Part shown: piece after piece, positions 28,991 to 37,496 of the stretch
How positions within the stretch are numbered: position 1 is the first letter of the stretch
Layout of the letters: each line of letters opens with the position of its first letter
From: Flavobacteriales bacterium
Lineage (GTDB): Bacteria; Bacteroidota; Bacteroidia; Flavobacteriales; UBA1820
Direction: 5' to 3'
Length of the DNA: 64,000 bases
Assembly: GCA_003150615.1 (NCBI GenBank)
Contig: QALN01000014.1
Location: forward strand, 1 to 64,000
Position numbers and translations under genes: made by a program
Notes under the pieces: model-generated
The model's input: only the letters and a program-made list of their open reading frames with translations
Databases searched by the model: none
Told to the model about the DNA's origin: nothing

Positions 28991-30079
28991 ATGAAGAATT
29001 ATCTATACCTCCTACCTGCCGTCTTCTTTACATTATTATCCTGTAAAAGCACAAAAACGGATAGTTATAATTCACATCAAAACATATCCATTGAATGGAA
29101 TGACAAGACCCCAGGTTTGGTATCTTCAATTACGGAAGATATCAAATATATTCCAATCGAAACCCACCCCGATGGATTGTTCAGCGGAAATAGCCCGCTA
29201 AAAATAATTTTCAAAAACGATAGGATATTAATTTTCGATAAACGGAGAGCCAATGCTTTATTGATGTTCGACATGGACGGCCGATTTTTACAGAAAATAG
29301 GGAAAAGAGGAAGCGGTCCCGGAGAATACAACGTGCTTTCGAGTTATACGGCCGATGACAATTACATTTATTTACTCGATGCTTCAAAAAGTATGGTGCT
29401 AACATACGATTATAAAGGAAACTACATTAAAGCACTGAAGACACCGAACAGGCCTATGGACATTGCCGTTTTTAATAACGGAGACTTCCTTCTTACCAAT
29501 CATCCATTAATATATGGAGAAGAAAAAGGGGCCAGGCTTTTCATTACAGATGATAAATTGAATATTAAAAATGAACTGTTCCCTGTCAATGAAACGGATT
29601 CCAAATTGACTATGTCCCCTCATTTTGCCGATATGGGAGATAAATTCTCATATCAGAATTATATTCAGGATACTTTAGTTGTATTCGATAAAAGAACGGA
29701 AGAATACGAAACATATAGTTTCGACTTTCCGCATAAAGTTCCTCTCGAAATGAGATCAGAGCTGGATTTTAAAAACGGAAACTATCAATATTTATCTTAT
29801 ATTCCTGCATTGGTCACAGGAAAATATGTAGTCTGCACTGTATCCATGAAACCATTCATAATAGACACACAAACGGGATCTGTCTATAAGAATGACAAAA
29901 ATAGCCTATACGGAAATGGCAACACCATCTATAACGACCATATCGTCTTTGCATTTACAGGAGGGCATTATAGATATGTGGTAGAAAACGGGAACTGGCC
30001 TAGAGCTCCAAAAGAAATGGATGAGTTTTTCATGTCCGATGATGATAACGTCGGGCTAATTCTCTACAAGCTAAAATAA
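28991..30079 (+). CDS. Six-bladed beta-propeller lipoprotein (4)
   Basis: The 362-residue protein has lipobox FFTLLSC (lipid Cys at about residue 18). The clearest propeller blade reads LLMFDMDGRFLQKIGKRG followed by SGPGEYNVLSS and YIYLLDASKSMVLTYD. It ends with DNVGLILYKLK, the same terminal strand as its paralogues. It lies 4 nt before the frameshifted thioredoxin-like gene, giving the order peptide, propeller, thioredoxin as in the first module. Confidence 0.88.
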   Translation: MKNYLYLLPAVFFTLLSCKSTKTDSYNSHQNISIEWNDKTPGLVSSITEDIKYIPIETHPDGLFSGNSPLKIIFKNDRILIFDKRRANALLMFDMDGRFLQKIGKRGSGPGEYNVLSSYTADDNYIYLLDASKSMVLTYDYKGNYIKALKTPNRPMDIAVFNNGDFLLTNHPLIYGEEKGARLFITDDKLNIKNELFPVNETDSKLTMSPHFADMGDKFSYQNYIQDTLVVFDKRTEEYETYSFDFPHKVPLEMRSELDFKNGNYQYLSYIPALVTGKYVVCTVSMKPFIIDTQTGSVYKNDKNSLYGNGNTIYNDHIVFAFTGGHYRYVVENGNWPRAPKEMDEFFMSDDDNVGLILYKLK

Positions 30080-30083
30080 CACA

Positions 30084-30640
30084 ATGACTAAAGTTTCATT
30101 TTTCGCCATATGTGGATTATTTATGATCCTTATTTCATCGTGCAAAGACAGAGATAAAAACGCCATATCCGAACAATTGAATGACCTGTATGGAAAAAAA
30201 TCGAATTCGTTCATCAAGACCGATATGTGATCAACGGGCGGGACACTGTCATTGCTGAGGATAAAAATACCTGTTTTAAAATTGTTGTATTCGCCGATAG
30301 TCTGGGTTGCCAACCTTGTAATTTACGATTAGGGGAACTCGGGTTGAAAGTTCGGGAAATAAAGTACATTAACGAAAATGTACACTTTGTTATCATCGTT
30401 CAAAATTCAGATTACCACTCGTTTGAACATGACGCACACCACAATATACCAGACTTTCCGTTCGTATACGATCCCACAGGTCTGTTTTTAACCGTCAATG
30501 ATTTGCCGGACGACAATCGTTTCCATTCATTCCTGTTGGATAGAAACAATAAAATACTCCTGGTAGGAAATCCTTTGGGAAATGATAATCTTTGGGAACT
30601 ATACAAACGACAGATCCGGGAATTAACCGCCAAAGAATAA
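30084..30640 (+). pseudogene. Thioredoxin-like lipoprotein (2), frameshifted at an A tract
   Basis: The gene starts at ATG 30084 with a lipoprotein signal (FMILISSC) and runs to a stop at 30228 after a run of seven A (30194-30200). The rest of the domain continues in the -1 frame to 30640: KIEFVHQDRYVINGRD, then GCQPCNLRL (CxxC), and the typical LWELYKRQIREL end. One extra A would restore a protein of about 185 residues homologous to the intact copy at 24399. The A run is read GGA AAA AAA TCG, which is a -1 slippery heptamer (A AAA AAA), so ribosomal frameshifting, phase variation, a true mutation or an assembly error are all possible. Confidence 0.82.
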
Positions 30641-30663
30641 TTTTTGCACAATATCTGATATAA

Positions 30664-30705
30664 CAAGCCCCTTATCGCTACATTTGCAGTATAAGGGGCT
30701 TTTAC
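30664..30705 (+). terminator. Hairpin terminator with a promoter-like box in its loop
   Basis: Stem AAGCCCCTTAT / ATAAGGGGCTT followed by TTacctttt. The loop contains TACATTTG (30679-30686), a fit to the -7 consensus, 27 nt before the next start codon, so end of one transcript and start of the next may overlap here. No -33 TTTG is visible. Confidence 0.65.
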
Positions 30706-30712
30706 CTTTTCT

Positions 30713-31588
30713 ATGAAACACATCTGGAAAGAATATATCAAACCTGTCATTTGGGGCTTTGTCATTTTCCTTGCCCTGATTGCCTTATGGGCTTTTCTCA
30801 AGATATTCGTATTCGGATATTTCCCCGTACCGACAAATTCCATGCAACCGTCCATCATTCCCGGAGATGTGGTTTTCGTCAACAAACTCAAACTAGGCCC
30901 ACGCACTTTCAAAAATCTCGATTTTCTGGACAACGACACGATGCCTGTCAAAAACATCCGCTTTCCGGGATACGGCAATATCGAACGCAACGATGTGATC
31001 GTATTCAATTATCCATATGCCGATGCATGGAGCAAAGCGCGTTTCAATTACAAAGCTTTTTATGTAAAACGCTGCCTGGGATTGCCTGGAGATACGATCT
31101 CCATTGAAAACGGATTTTATAAAGTTTCCGGTTACGGAAAAGCTTTGGGGAATGTGAAAGACCAGAGGCGGTTGTCGTCTGTGCCTATTGAAAAGTTACC
31201 GGTTTCCATTTCCCGTACAGACCGCACAAACGACTGGACGATGAAAGACTTCGGCCCGTTATATATTCCCAGGCAAGGCGACACGCTGACCTTAAACGAA
31301 TGGAATTACGAATTTTACAAACGCGTCATCGAATGGGAAACCGGAGGCAAAATGACCGATGAAAATGGTGCGTACTTTTTGAACGGGACTCCCTTGACAA
31401 CGTACACAGCACAAAAAAACTATTATTTTGTTGCAGGCGATAATATATTCGACTCCCGCGATTCACGCTACTGGGGATTGTTACAGGAAGAATACATCGT
31501 CGGGACCGTACCGTTCATCCTGTATTCCAAAGACCGGCAAACCGGCAGAATTCGTTGGAAACGCATATTTAAAAGTTTGAATCTATGA
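30713..31588 (+). CDS. Signal peptidase I (S26 family)
   Basis: The 291-residue protein has an N-terminal membrane anchor (about residues 11-33), the catalytic Ser in PTNSMQPSI, the catalytic Lys in YVKRCLGLPGD, and the conserved GDN box in FVAGDNIFDSRDSRYWG. A long insert between the Lys and GDN boxes is usual for Bacteroidetes enzymes. It cleaves signal peptides on the outer face of the inner membrane. Its place at the end of an NVEALA cluster and 4-nt overlap with the next gene suggest a dedicated peptidase rather than the housekeeping copy; the motif alone cannot decide. Confidence 0.9.
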   Translation: MKHIWKEYIKPVIWGFVIFLALIALWAFLKIFVFGYFPVPTNSMQPSIIPGDVVFVNKLKLGPRTFKNLDFLDNDTMPVKNIRFPGYGNIERNDVIVFNYPYADAWSKARFNYKAFYVKRCLGLPGDTISIENGFYKVSGYGKALGNVKDQRRLSSVPIEKLPVSISRTDRTNDWTMKDFGPLYIPRQGDTLTLNEWNYEFYKRVIEWETGGKMTDENGAYFLNGTPLTTYTAQKNYYFVAGDNIFDSRDSRYWGLLQEEYIVGTVPFILYSKDRQTGRIRWKRIFKSLNL

Positions 31589-33459
31589 CATATAAGGTAT
31601 TTTTACAAAATATTTTATCTGCCATATGGGCGCTTTCGGCACTGAGCGTACTTTGCACGGTTTTTACAGTATCGCCTGATTTGTGGAACGGTACGGTGAC
31701 AGGAAAATATTTCTGGTTCTTCCTGTCACAAACGGTATTTGCTGGCTTTACCTTACTCAATGTATTACTGAGGAAAAAGAAATGGTCGGTCTCAATACTC
31801 GACATACTCGTATTGGTTTTTATTGCCTACTGTTTGGCCAATCATCTGGCACGAGATTCCGGTTTTGAAATAAAACTATATCTTCTTTTGTTTCTGGGCA
31901 TGTTTTACGTCTGCTTACGAGTTTTTATCCAAACTTTGGATGCTGCCGTATGGCTACTACCGGCAGTAATTATTCTGGCAGGGTTCTCTGAATCTGTAAC
32001 AGGCCTTATGCAGTTATACGGTTTTCTACATTCCAACCACTCTTTGTATAAAATTACGGGACATTTTTTCAATCCGGGGCCTTTCTCCGGCTTTGTCGCC
32101 CTTACTGTGCCATTAGCGGCATATTATGTCGTATATTATTGGAATACTGCCAGAATACGAATTAATGCTATCAGAGCTACATGCCTAAAAAACATACACT
32201 GGACTGACAAATTGAAGCAAGTTGTCCGAAATGCGGAAAATATTCCCTTGTCGATGGTTGTTCTATCCGTACTTAACCTTACTGGCGCTCTGCTGGTAAT
32301 CCCGGCTGCAATGAGCCGCTCTGCATGGTTTGCAATCACCGCAGGGGTATTGGTCGTGTTAGCCTCCCGATACGGATTATACGGCCGGGCCACAGCATTT
32401 TTCCGCCGGAATAAAAAACGTGGCGTACTGATATCCGTTGCGGCAATTATAATAGCGGCGTCGGCATTTGCAGGAGTTTACAACCTCAAACGGGGTTCGG
32501 CCGACGGGAGGTTGTTCCTTTGGAGGGTTGCATCGGGAGCAATAGCTGAAAAACCGGTATTCGGTTACGGGCTTGGTAATTTTGCCGGGACTTACGGACA
32601 AGCACAATACGGTTATTTCATCCTGGGAGTCGATGAGAAGGAGGCTATGACGGCGGATTGCCCCGCTTATGCGTTCAATGAATTCATACAGATAGGGGTC
32701 GAGCAGGGAATTGTAGGATTGCTATTATTTCTGGGGATAATAATTATCGCTGTCGCATCCTGCATAAAGAGCCAGGGAAAAACAGGTGTCTTGGGAGCGA
32801 TCGTGGCCGTCCTTGTTTTTGGATTTACGTCTTATCCATTGAGCGTATTGCCCATTTGCATCGCTTTTGTGACGTTATTGGTCTTATCGAACGGAGAAAA
32901 TAATAGTTTCGTTTTGCCTAAAGGAGTATTTGTAGCTATCTCGATCATATTGGCAGGTTCCTGCATTTATTTTACTGTCCGGATCAAACCTTTGCAAAAG
33001 ACTTACCTGTCATGGCGTGCTTTGGAGTTGGTTTCGGTTTCAAAATACAATGACACGACAGCGGATTTTGAAAAAATACGACCTTACCTAGAACGTTATC
33101 ATAATTTTATGTTTTCTTATGGCCAAGCATTGTGTAAAATAGAACGTCATCGGGAAAGCAATAAAATCTTATTAAAAGGCGCCTCACGCAGCAGCGATCC
33201 GATGTTTTATAACTTGATCGGCAACAATTACCTGGCTCTTGGGGAAACGGAAAAAGCAGAGGAATATTATTGGAAAGCTTATTATACCCTCCCCAACCGC
33301 CTGTATCCGCTTTACCTGCTTGCAAAACTATATCACGAAACGGGGCAGGATGAAAAAGCAAAGGAAATTGCCATGAGATTGCTTGAGAAAGAACCTAAAG
33401 TGATGTCTACCGCCGTAAGAGAAATGAAAGACTATGCACGGAAAATAATGTCCGAATAA
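31585..33459 (+). CDS. O-antigen ligase/polymerase-like membrane protein with C-terminal TPRs
   Basis: The 624-residue protein overlaps the signal peptidase gene by 4 nt (ATGA). It has about ten to twelve membrane segments up to residue 465, including the Wzy_C/ligase-like region NEFIQIGVEQGIVGLLLF after a large loop, and a soluble C-terminal part with TPR-type helices (NLIGNNYLALGETEKAEEYYWKAY). The family transfers or polymerises glycans at the outer face of the inner membrane. In this cluster it may act on another substrate, possibly peptide or glycopeptide; that is speculation. It is the last gene of the NVEALA cluster, convergent with the toxin region. Confidence 0.83.
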   Translation: MTYKVFLQNILSAIWALSALSVLCTVFTVSPDLWNGTVTGKYFWFFLSQTVFAGFTLLNVLLRKKKWSVSILDILVLVFIAYCLANHLARDSGFEIKLYLLLFLGMFYVCLRVFIQTLDAAVWLLPAVIILAGFSESVTGLMQLYGFLHSNHSLYKITGHFFNPGPFSGFVALTVPLAAYYVVYYWNTARIRINAIRATCLKNIHWTDKLKQVVRNAENIPLSMVVLSVLNLTGALLVIPAAMSRSAWFAITAGVLVVLASRYGLYGRATAFFRRNKKRGVLISVAAIIIAASAFAGVYNLKRGSADGRLFLWRVASGAIAEKPVFGYGLGNFAGTYGQAQYGYFILGVDEKEAMTADCPAYAFNEFIQIGVEQGIVGLLLFLGIIIIAVASCIKSQGKTGVLGAIVAVLVFGFTSYPLSVLPICIAFVTLLVLSNGENNSFVLPKGVFVAISIILAGSCIYFTVRIKPLQKTYLSWRALELVSVSKYNDTTADFEKIRPYLERYHNFMFSYGQALCKIERHRESNKILLKGASRSSDPMFYNLIGNNYLALGETEKAEEYYWKAYYTLPNRLYPLYLLAKLYHETGQDEKAKEIAMRLLEKEPKVMSTAVREMKDYARKIMSE

Positions 33460-33465
33460 TAATAT

Positions 33466-33970
33466 ATAAATTTCATATTCTTTAGCTACCCGCGACAGTG
33501 GCAGTCCGAGATATTGTTCCAGCTTGCCAGATTTTATAGCGTTCATTAATGTCTGTGGGGGCATCCAGTATTTTGAACCTGTCGGCACCCTGCCTCCTTT
33601 CGGCACTATTTTATACAGAGATGTGTTTTTAACTATACGGACTATTTTTGGAATGTCAACGCCAGAAGATATTATCTCTTTAGCTGTTTGCTTAACATTA
33701 TCGCTTTTTACCAATTTTTCAAGTTTAGCCATTATTCCATCCGGTACTTCTGCGGGATTTTTTCCGAGTGTGGAAAATTTCTCCCATGATGGGGTATGGC
33801 CGTAGGGTGTCATGTTGGATTTTATTACGGAGCCTGTTTTGGTGGCGACTACTTCGTGAGGCCCTGCCTTATATGATATTCCGGGGAGTTGGGGCGGTTG
33901 TTTGACTGCCGGGGTTGGAACTGATGATTTTAATGGTGGGAGCGCTTTCGGGGCGGGAGTTTTAGGTAAG
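33466..33970 (-). pseudogene. Truncated orphan toxin-tip cassette (copy of the MuF toxin C-terminus)
   Basis: From the shared junction GGTAAGG (33965-33971) the minus strand reads the same Pro-rich linker and C-terminal domain as the full-length toxin at 37899-41195 (the stretch encoding GISYKAGPHEVVATKTGSV is nearly identical). It diverges in a middle segment of about 25 residues, matches again at SSGVDIPKIVRIVKNTSLYK, and breaks off after RVAKEYEIY next to the convergent membrane protein gene. The final 50 or so residues of the domain are missing. It has no start codon of its own near the junction. It is a partial, silent tip copy. Confidence 0.8.
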
Positions 33971-34118
33971 GATAATGCAAAGAAAAACTCATTAATATCT
34001 TTTTAGATAATTAAGATAACAAAGAAAACACTACGTTAAACAAAAAAACACAAATCAAAATGACTTGATTTTAGTGTACCATATGGTTACTCTCAGAGAA
34101 TCTCCAGATATATTTGAT

Positions 34119-34496
34119 TTATAGGATATTGCCCCCCCCCCCCTTTAAAGAATCATTATAACCAAATAAACTGCGGTCAAAACAGAAGTTTGCATAGTCA
34201 TAATTCACGCCTGTTTCCTGTACAAACCAAGGCTCGTGTATTTCGATGCCACCACTATCACTTATACCATATGCCCCTTTATCTCCTATGAAAAGATATT
34301 TTCCGGACACTTCATTTCTCTTACCGTTGTAATAATATACGCGTATGTAATGGTTTTTTGGGGCTATTATGAGAGTGTCTGTGCGGTCGTCGAAGTTTAC
34401 ATAAATACCTTCGGCCAATTCTTCCTTTGTGTATTTACATGATTGCAGGGACAAAATGAATGTCAAGGGGAGTAATATTTTAATTAGCGTTTTCAT
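34119..34496 (-). CDS. Small lipoprotein, candidate immunity protein, with a poly-G tract
   Basis: The 125-residue protein has a lipoprotein signal (ILLPLTFILSLQSC). The mature part is beta-rich, with no family recognised. It overlaps the 3' end of tip cassette A by 17 nt, the usual place for an immunity gene. On the minus strand a run of 12 G (plus-strand C 34132-34143) encodes KGGGG near the C-terminus. A change of one base in the tract would replace the last residues and move the stop, so length variants would differ at the C-terminus. Confidence 0.65.
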   Translation of the reverse strand: MKTLIKILLPLTFILSLQSCKYTKEELAEGIYVNFDDRTDTLIIAPKNHYIRVYYYNGKRNEVSGKYLFIGDKGAYGISDSGGIEIHEPWFVQETGVNYDYANFCFDRSLFGYNDSLKGGGGNIL

Positions 34497-35436
34497 TTAG
34501 TATTTTCTTTATTTCCTGTAAAGATATGGAAAATATATAATTCTGTTCGGTTTTTCCCATGATTTTAAATTTATTTCTATCATATTCCATTTTGTCTCCG
34601 CCAATATGGTACAAAAATGATTTGGCCGTTTTATAATCTTCCACTTTTACAGTAAGTATTTCTGTGTCCGGATCAAAATCATAATAATATGTCGCCGACC
34701 CGACGAATTGGGATGTCGAATAACCTTTATCTTTTTGCAGTTCGTTCAATACGCTCGTATTATATCCCTCATATGTAAATGGTTCCAAATCTATTTGATA
34801 ATAAGGTGGTTCATCCGGCCTTTCCCCCCGCTTGTATTTCATATATTCGTCGTAGAATTTTCGCAGGGCTACTTTTGTCATATTGGAGTTTTTGAGGCCT
34901 TGGGTGATTTGGTCTGATTCGGTGAATACGCGTTTTTCGGCTCCTTCTCCCCGGAGAAATTCATCCATCAGAATGGTTATGGTTTTGATTTCGCTGGTTT
35001 TGAATATTTCTTGTTTTTCTTCTTCGGTTAGGTTGGGGGTTGTTTTTACAAATTCCATATAGTCATGAAGTTCTTTGAGTATTGTTTTAGCGTGAGCTAT
35101 TTTTTCATTTACATTGTTTTTTACTTGTGTCCACAGGGTTTTTATTCGGTTTATGTATCCGGTGGTTTTTGTTTCTTTTTGTTGTTCTTTTTTCTTTTCG
35201 AGGTACTCGCGAAGTTCGTCGTCGCTCATATTGGAGGCGAGTTTGCCGCTTTCATCGCCCAGGGCGGCGTCGAGGGCGCGGCGGTCTACGTATTGGCTGA
35301 GGTTGGGAGCTTTGGAGGCTGGTAAGGTTTCCCTTACACACAAGTAAATACAAGGAAAATCCCACAAATATCCTTTTAGACAATAAAACAATGATAAAAA
35401 ACCCACCGAAAGGTGGGTAAATAGGTTGAAAAGCAC
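34480..35436 (-). CDS. Orphan toxin-tip cassette A
   Basis: The open frame is 318 codons, but its 5' part runs back through a terminator hairpin (35395-35418) and has no convincing start. From the junction (35321-35337) it reads TLPASKAPNLSQYVDRR and a 45-residue GC-rich arm ending LREYLEKKK, then an AT-rich tip of about 240 residues with many charged helices (NVNEKIAHAKTILKELHDYM) and a beta-rich end. The arm is identical to that of cassette B. The tip family was not recognised. It is followed by an overlapping lipoprotein gene that may give immunity. It looks like a silent C-terminal module for fusion to a larger toxin. Confidence 0.65.
   Translation of the reverse strand: MLFNLFTHLSVGFLSLFYCLKGYLWDFPCIYLCVRETLPASKAPNLSQYVDRRALDAALGDESGKLASNMSDDELREYLEKKKEQQKETKTTGYINRIKTLWTQVKNNVNEKIAHAKTILKELHDYMEFVKTTPNLTEEEKQEIFKTSEIKTITILMDEFLRGEGAEKRVFTESDQITQGLKNSNMTKVALRKFYDEYMKYKRGERPDEPPYYQIDLEPFTYEGYNTSVLNELQKDKGYSTSQFVGSATYYYDFDPDTEILTVKVEDYKTAKSFLYHIGGDKMEYDRNKFKIMGKTEQNYIFSISLQEIKKILNENAN
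35395..35418 (-). terminator. Terminator upstream of cassette A
   Basis: On the minus strand ACCCACC-TTTC-GGTGGGT is followed by TTTTTT. It closes the 35448-36032 gene and isolates cassette A from read-through. Confidence 0.85.
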
Positions 35437-35447
35437 GGGAATACGCC

Positions 35448-36032
35448 TTATTCCAAGATACGGATATCCCGCGCTAACTTTATAAGTGCCTCATGATCAA
35501 CTGTTACAGTAATACCTGGGGAGGGGGGGGGGGAAGGGAGTTTATAACCAGAAAAAGTGGTAGCATGTCGTTCTCCATTTTTGAACTGGATTATCCAAAG
35601 ACGCATAGGACTAGCACCCTTTTCAACAGCAAAGGCATGGTCTAACATAAAATAGATTTCATCGCCTATCATACCATATATCTTTTTCAACTTGTCGGCA
35701 TATTTTTTATCATACTTTACATAATTCTCGTTGGTATATACATAATATATGTATTTTCCCCTTTTAATCTGCTCATATTCTTCCTCTTTAATGCTTTCAT
35801 ATCTCAAAGAATCATGAATACGCAAAGAATCCCAATTACGTTCTTTTAACCAAACAAAATCTTCATAAATAAATCCTTCGTATTTCCTCCAATTTTTCCT
35901 CTTTGTATAAGAACTAGGACGTTTATAATACTCAATATTGACCATATCAACCATATCGGTATTTTCTTCCTGCCCGGAAGAATACGAATAGAACAGAAGC
36001 ATGCACAACAGTGTGTATAATGTTTTATTCAT
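35448..36032 (-). CDS. Secreted hypothetical protein, candidate immunity protein, with a poly-C tract
   Basis: The 194-residue protein has a signal peptide (TLYTLLCMLLFYSYSSG) and a charged, Tyr- and Lys-rich mature part of no recognised family. It lies 37 nt downstream of tip cassette B, in the position of an immunity gene. On the minus strand a run of 11 C (plus-strand G 35523-35533) encodes the PSPPPSP stretch about 30 residues from the end. Length changes in the tract would shift the frame of the C-terminal part. It is followed by a terminator. Confidence 0.65.
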   Translation of the reverse strand: MNKTLYTLLCMLLFYSYSSGQEENTDMVDMVNIEYYKRPSSYTKRKNWRKYEGFIYEDFVWLKERNWDSLRIHDSLRYESIKEEEYEQIKRGKYIYYVYTNENYVKYDKKYADKLKKIYGMIGDEIYFMLDHAFAVEKGASPMRLWIIQFKNGERHATTFSGYKLPSPPPSPGITVTVDHEALIKLARDIRILE

Positions 36033-36069
36033 AAATAATACTTTTTATTACTTACAAATATAACTTTTT

Positions 36070-37038
36070 TTATTTATGATTTTTTATCTTTTCAAAAATA
36101 TTTTGCAGGTCATCAGTTAGCTGTTCGCCGTCTATTATCCGGGCCCAAAGTTCCGCAAACACTTCACGAACGTATATGTCGTTTCTGCCGTTTGCTTCAT
36201 TTTTTGGATAAGTACTTAAATTTTTCTGTATAAAAGTTTCTTCTTGAGGTGTAATTTTTAAAGTTCCTGCATTATCGTATGATTGGGAGAAACGGGTCTT
36301 ATGTACCATATGACCCATTTCGTGATTTATAAGGTGGTATTTGCTTTCTGTTGAAGCTAATTTGTTATCATTATAAGTTTTTATGGATTTTTCTTCGATA
36401 CCTTTCACATAAACATCGGCTACTATAAACATTCTGTTATTTTTTTCATCATAGCCGCCAAGGTAGTCGGTGTTGGCGTTACCTTGGCCTACTTGTGTAC
36501 CGTTGTGGATTAGCATTATTGTTTCCGGTACTATACCTGTTTTCCTTTTATGGTTCAACATTGCTTCATTTAAATAATTCATCACCGATAATACTTTCTT
36601 CTCCGATAATTTTTTTACGCCATCGGATGTATAATTATATTGTTTTATTCCAAGTACATCGGTTGCAAATAGGGCTGCGGTTTTTTTTGACGGTGCTGGG
36701 ATGAAGACCGTATTTAACAATTTTTCCCTTTCTGACATGGTTTTTATTTCCATGTTTGCATTAGGGGTTGTGTGTGTGTTTACGATGCTTTGTTTTAAGG
36801 TTCCTTTTTTCTTTTCGAGGTACTCGCGAAGTTCGTCGTCGCTCATATTGGAGGCGAGTTTGCCGCTTTCATCGCCCAGGGCGGCGTCGAGGGCGCGGCG
36901 GTCTACGTATTGGCTGAGGTTGGGAGCTTTGGAGGTCGGTAAGGTTTTCCTTACACACAAGTAAATACAAGGGAAATCCCGCAAATATCCTTTTAGATAA
37001 TAAAAACCCCACCGAAAGGTGGGGTACAAATACGTCAC
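36070..37038 (-). CDS. Orphan toxin-tip cassette B with zincin-like peptidase domain
   Basis: The open frame is 322 codons, with its first part running through a terminator and lacking a proper start. From the junction (36938-36954) it reads TLPTSKAPNLSQYVDRR and the same GC-rich arm as cassette A, then an AT-rich tip. The tip contains HEMGHMVH (about residue 239 of the open frame), a zinc metallopeptidase HExxH motif with a third His, preceded by MIVADVY-type strands, so it probably is a protease-type toxin domain. The secreted protein gene at 35448-36032 follows. The cassette appears silent in its present position. Confidence 0.7.
   Translation of the reverse strand: MTYLYPTFRWGFYYLKGYLRDFPCIYLCVRKTLPTSKAPNLSQYVDRRALDAALGDESGKLASNMSDDELREYLEKKKGTLKQSIVNTHTTPNANMEIKTMSEREKLLNTVFIPAPSKKTAALFATDVLGIKQYNYTSDGVKKLSEKKVLSVMNYLNEAMLNHKRKTGIVPETIMLIHNGTQVGQGNANTDYLGGYDEKNNRMFIVADVYVKGIEEKSIKTYNDNKLASTESKYHLINHEMGHMVHKTRFSQSYDNAGTLKITPQEETFIQKNLSTYPKNEANGRNDIYVREVFAELWARIIDGEQLTDDLQNIFEKIKNHK
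37002..37025 (-). terminator. Terminator upstream of cassette B
   Basis: On the minus strand ACCCCACC-TTTC-GGTGGGGT followed by TTTTTA. Nearly identical to the hairpin before cassette A. Confidence 0.85.
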
Positions 37039-37394
37039 GAGTTCATGCGGGAATAATAATCATCGCGGTAATGCTGGAAGTAACGAAGCATTTCGTACAT
37101 GTCAATGGTGCGAAAAACGCCAAGTTTTTTCCTTAGCCATTCATAAACATCGCATTCTTCTTTGTCACATGAAAAGGAATAAACTTCATATCCGAAACTA
37201 TATCCACGAAGTTTTCCGTCGAGGACATCCTTTAATGAACTGACTACTTCGTCGAAGTACTCCGGGTTCATTATTATAAAATTTATCTCATCATGCAACT
37301 GCCTTAATACCGGAACGGAGTCAACCTCGAGCATTGGGTCATCAAGTTCATCCAAATGAGCATGATAGTTCAATTCAAAATATTTCTTTTTCAC
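37035..37394 (-). CDS. Small acidic cytosolic protein, candidate orphan immunity protein
   Basis: The 119-residue protein has no signal peptide and is acidic and Tyr-rich (YHAHLDELDDPMLEVDSV; EECDVYEWLRKKLG). No family was recognised with certainty. It is bounded by terminators on both sides (37462-37486 and 37002-37025), lies between a toxin-immunity pair and cassette B, and is AT-rich like the tips. Such stranded small genes in polymorphic toxin loci are typically immunity genes left by earlier tip exchange; this is inference. Confidence 0.65.
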   Translation of the reverse strand: MKKKYFELNYHAHLDELDDPMLEVDSVPVLRQLHDEINFIIMNPEYFDEVVSSLKDVLDGKLRGYSFGYEVYSFSCDKEECDVYEWLRKKLGVFRTIDMYEMLRYFQHYRDDYYSRMNS

Positions 37395-37461
37395 TTGTTT
37401 CGCTGTTTTAGATTACAAATATAATAATATTCGTATAACGTTGGCTTGTCACACCAAAAAT

Positions 37462-37486
37462 AAAAAACCCGCTTATAAGCGGGTTT
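37462..37486 (-). terminator. Terminator after the MuF toxin and its immunity gene
   Basis: Perfect palindrome AAACCCGCTTATAAGCGGGTTT, followed on the minus strand by TTTTATTTTT. Confidence 0.85.
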
Positions 37487-37496
37487 AACAACCAAT

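Noticed and set aside
36701..36964. 87-codon frame similar to one at 35114-35347
   Set aside because: The similarity comes from the antisense strand of the identical cassette arms, not from a real paralogous gene pair.
35395..37025. Near-identical hairpins considered as short mobile repeats or CRISPR-like units
   Set aside because: They are two terminators with a run of T on the minus strand, each placed directly upstream of a cassette; no regular spacing, and no CRISPR array was seen anywhere in the window.
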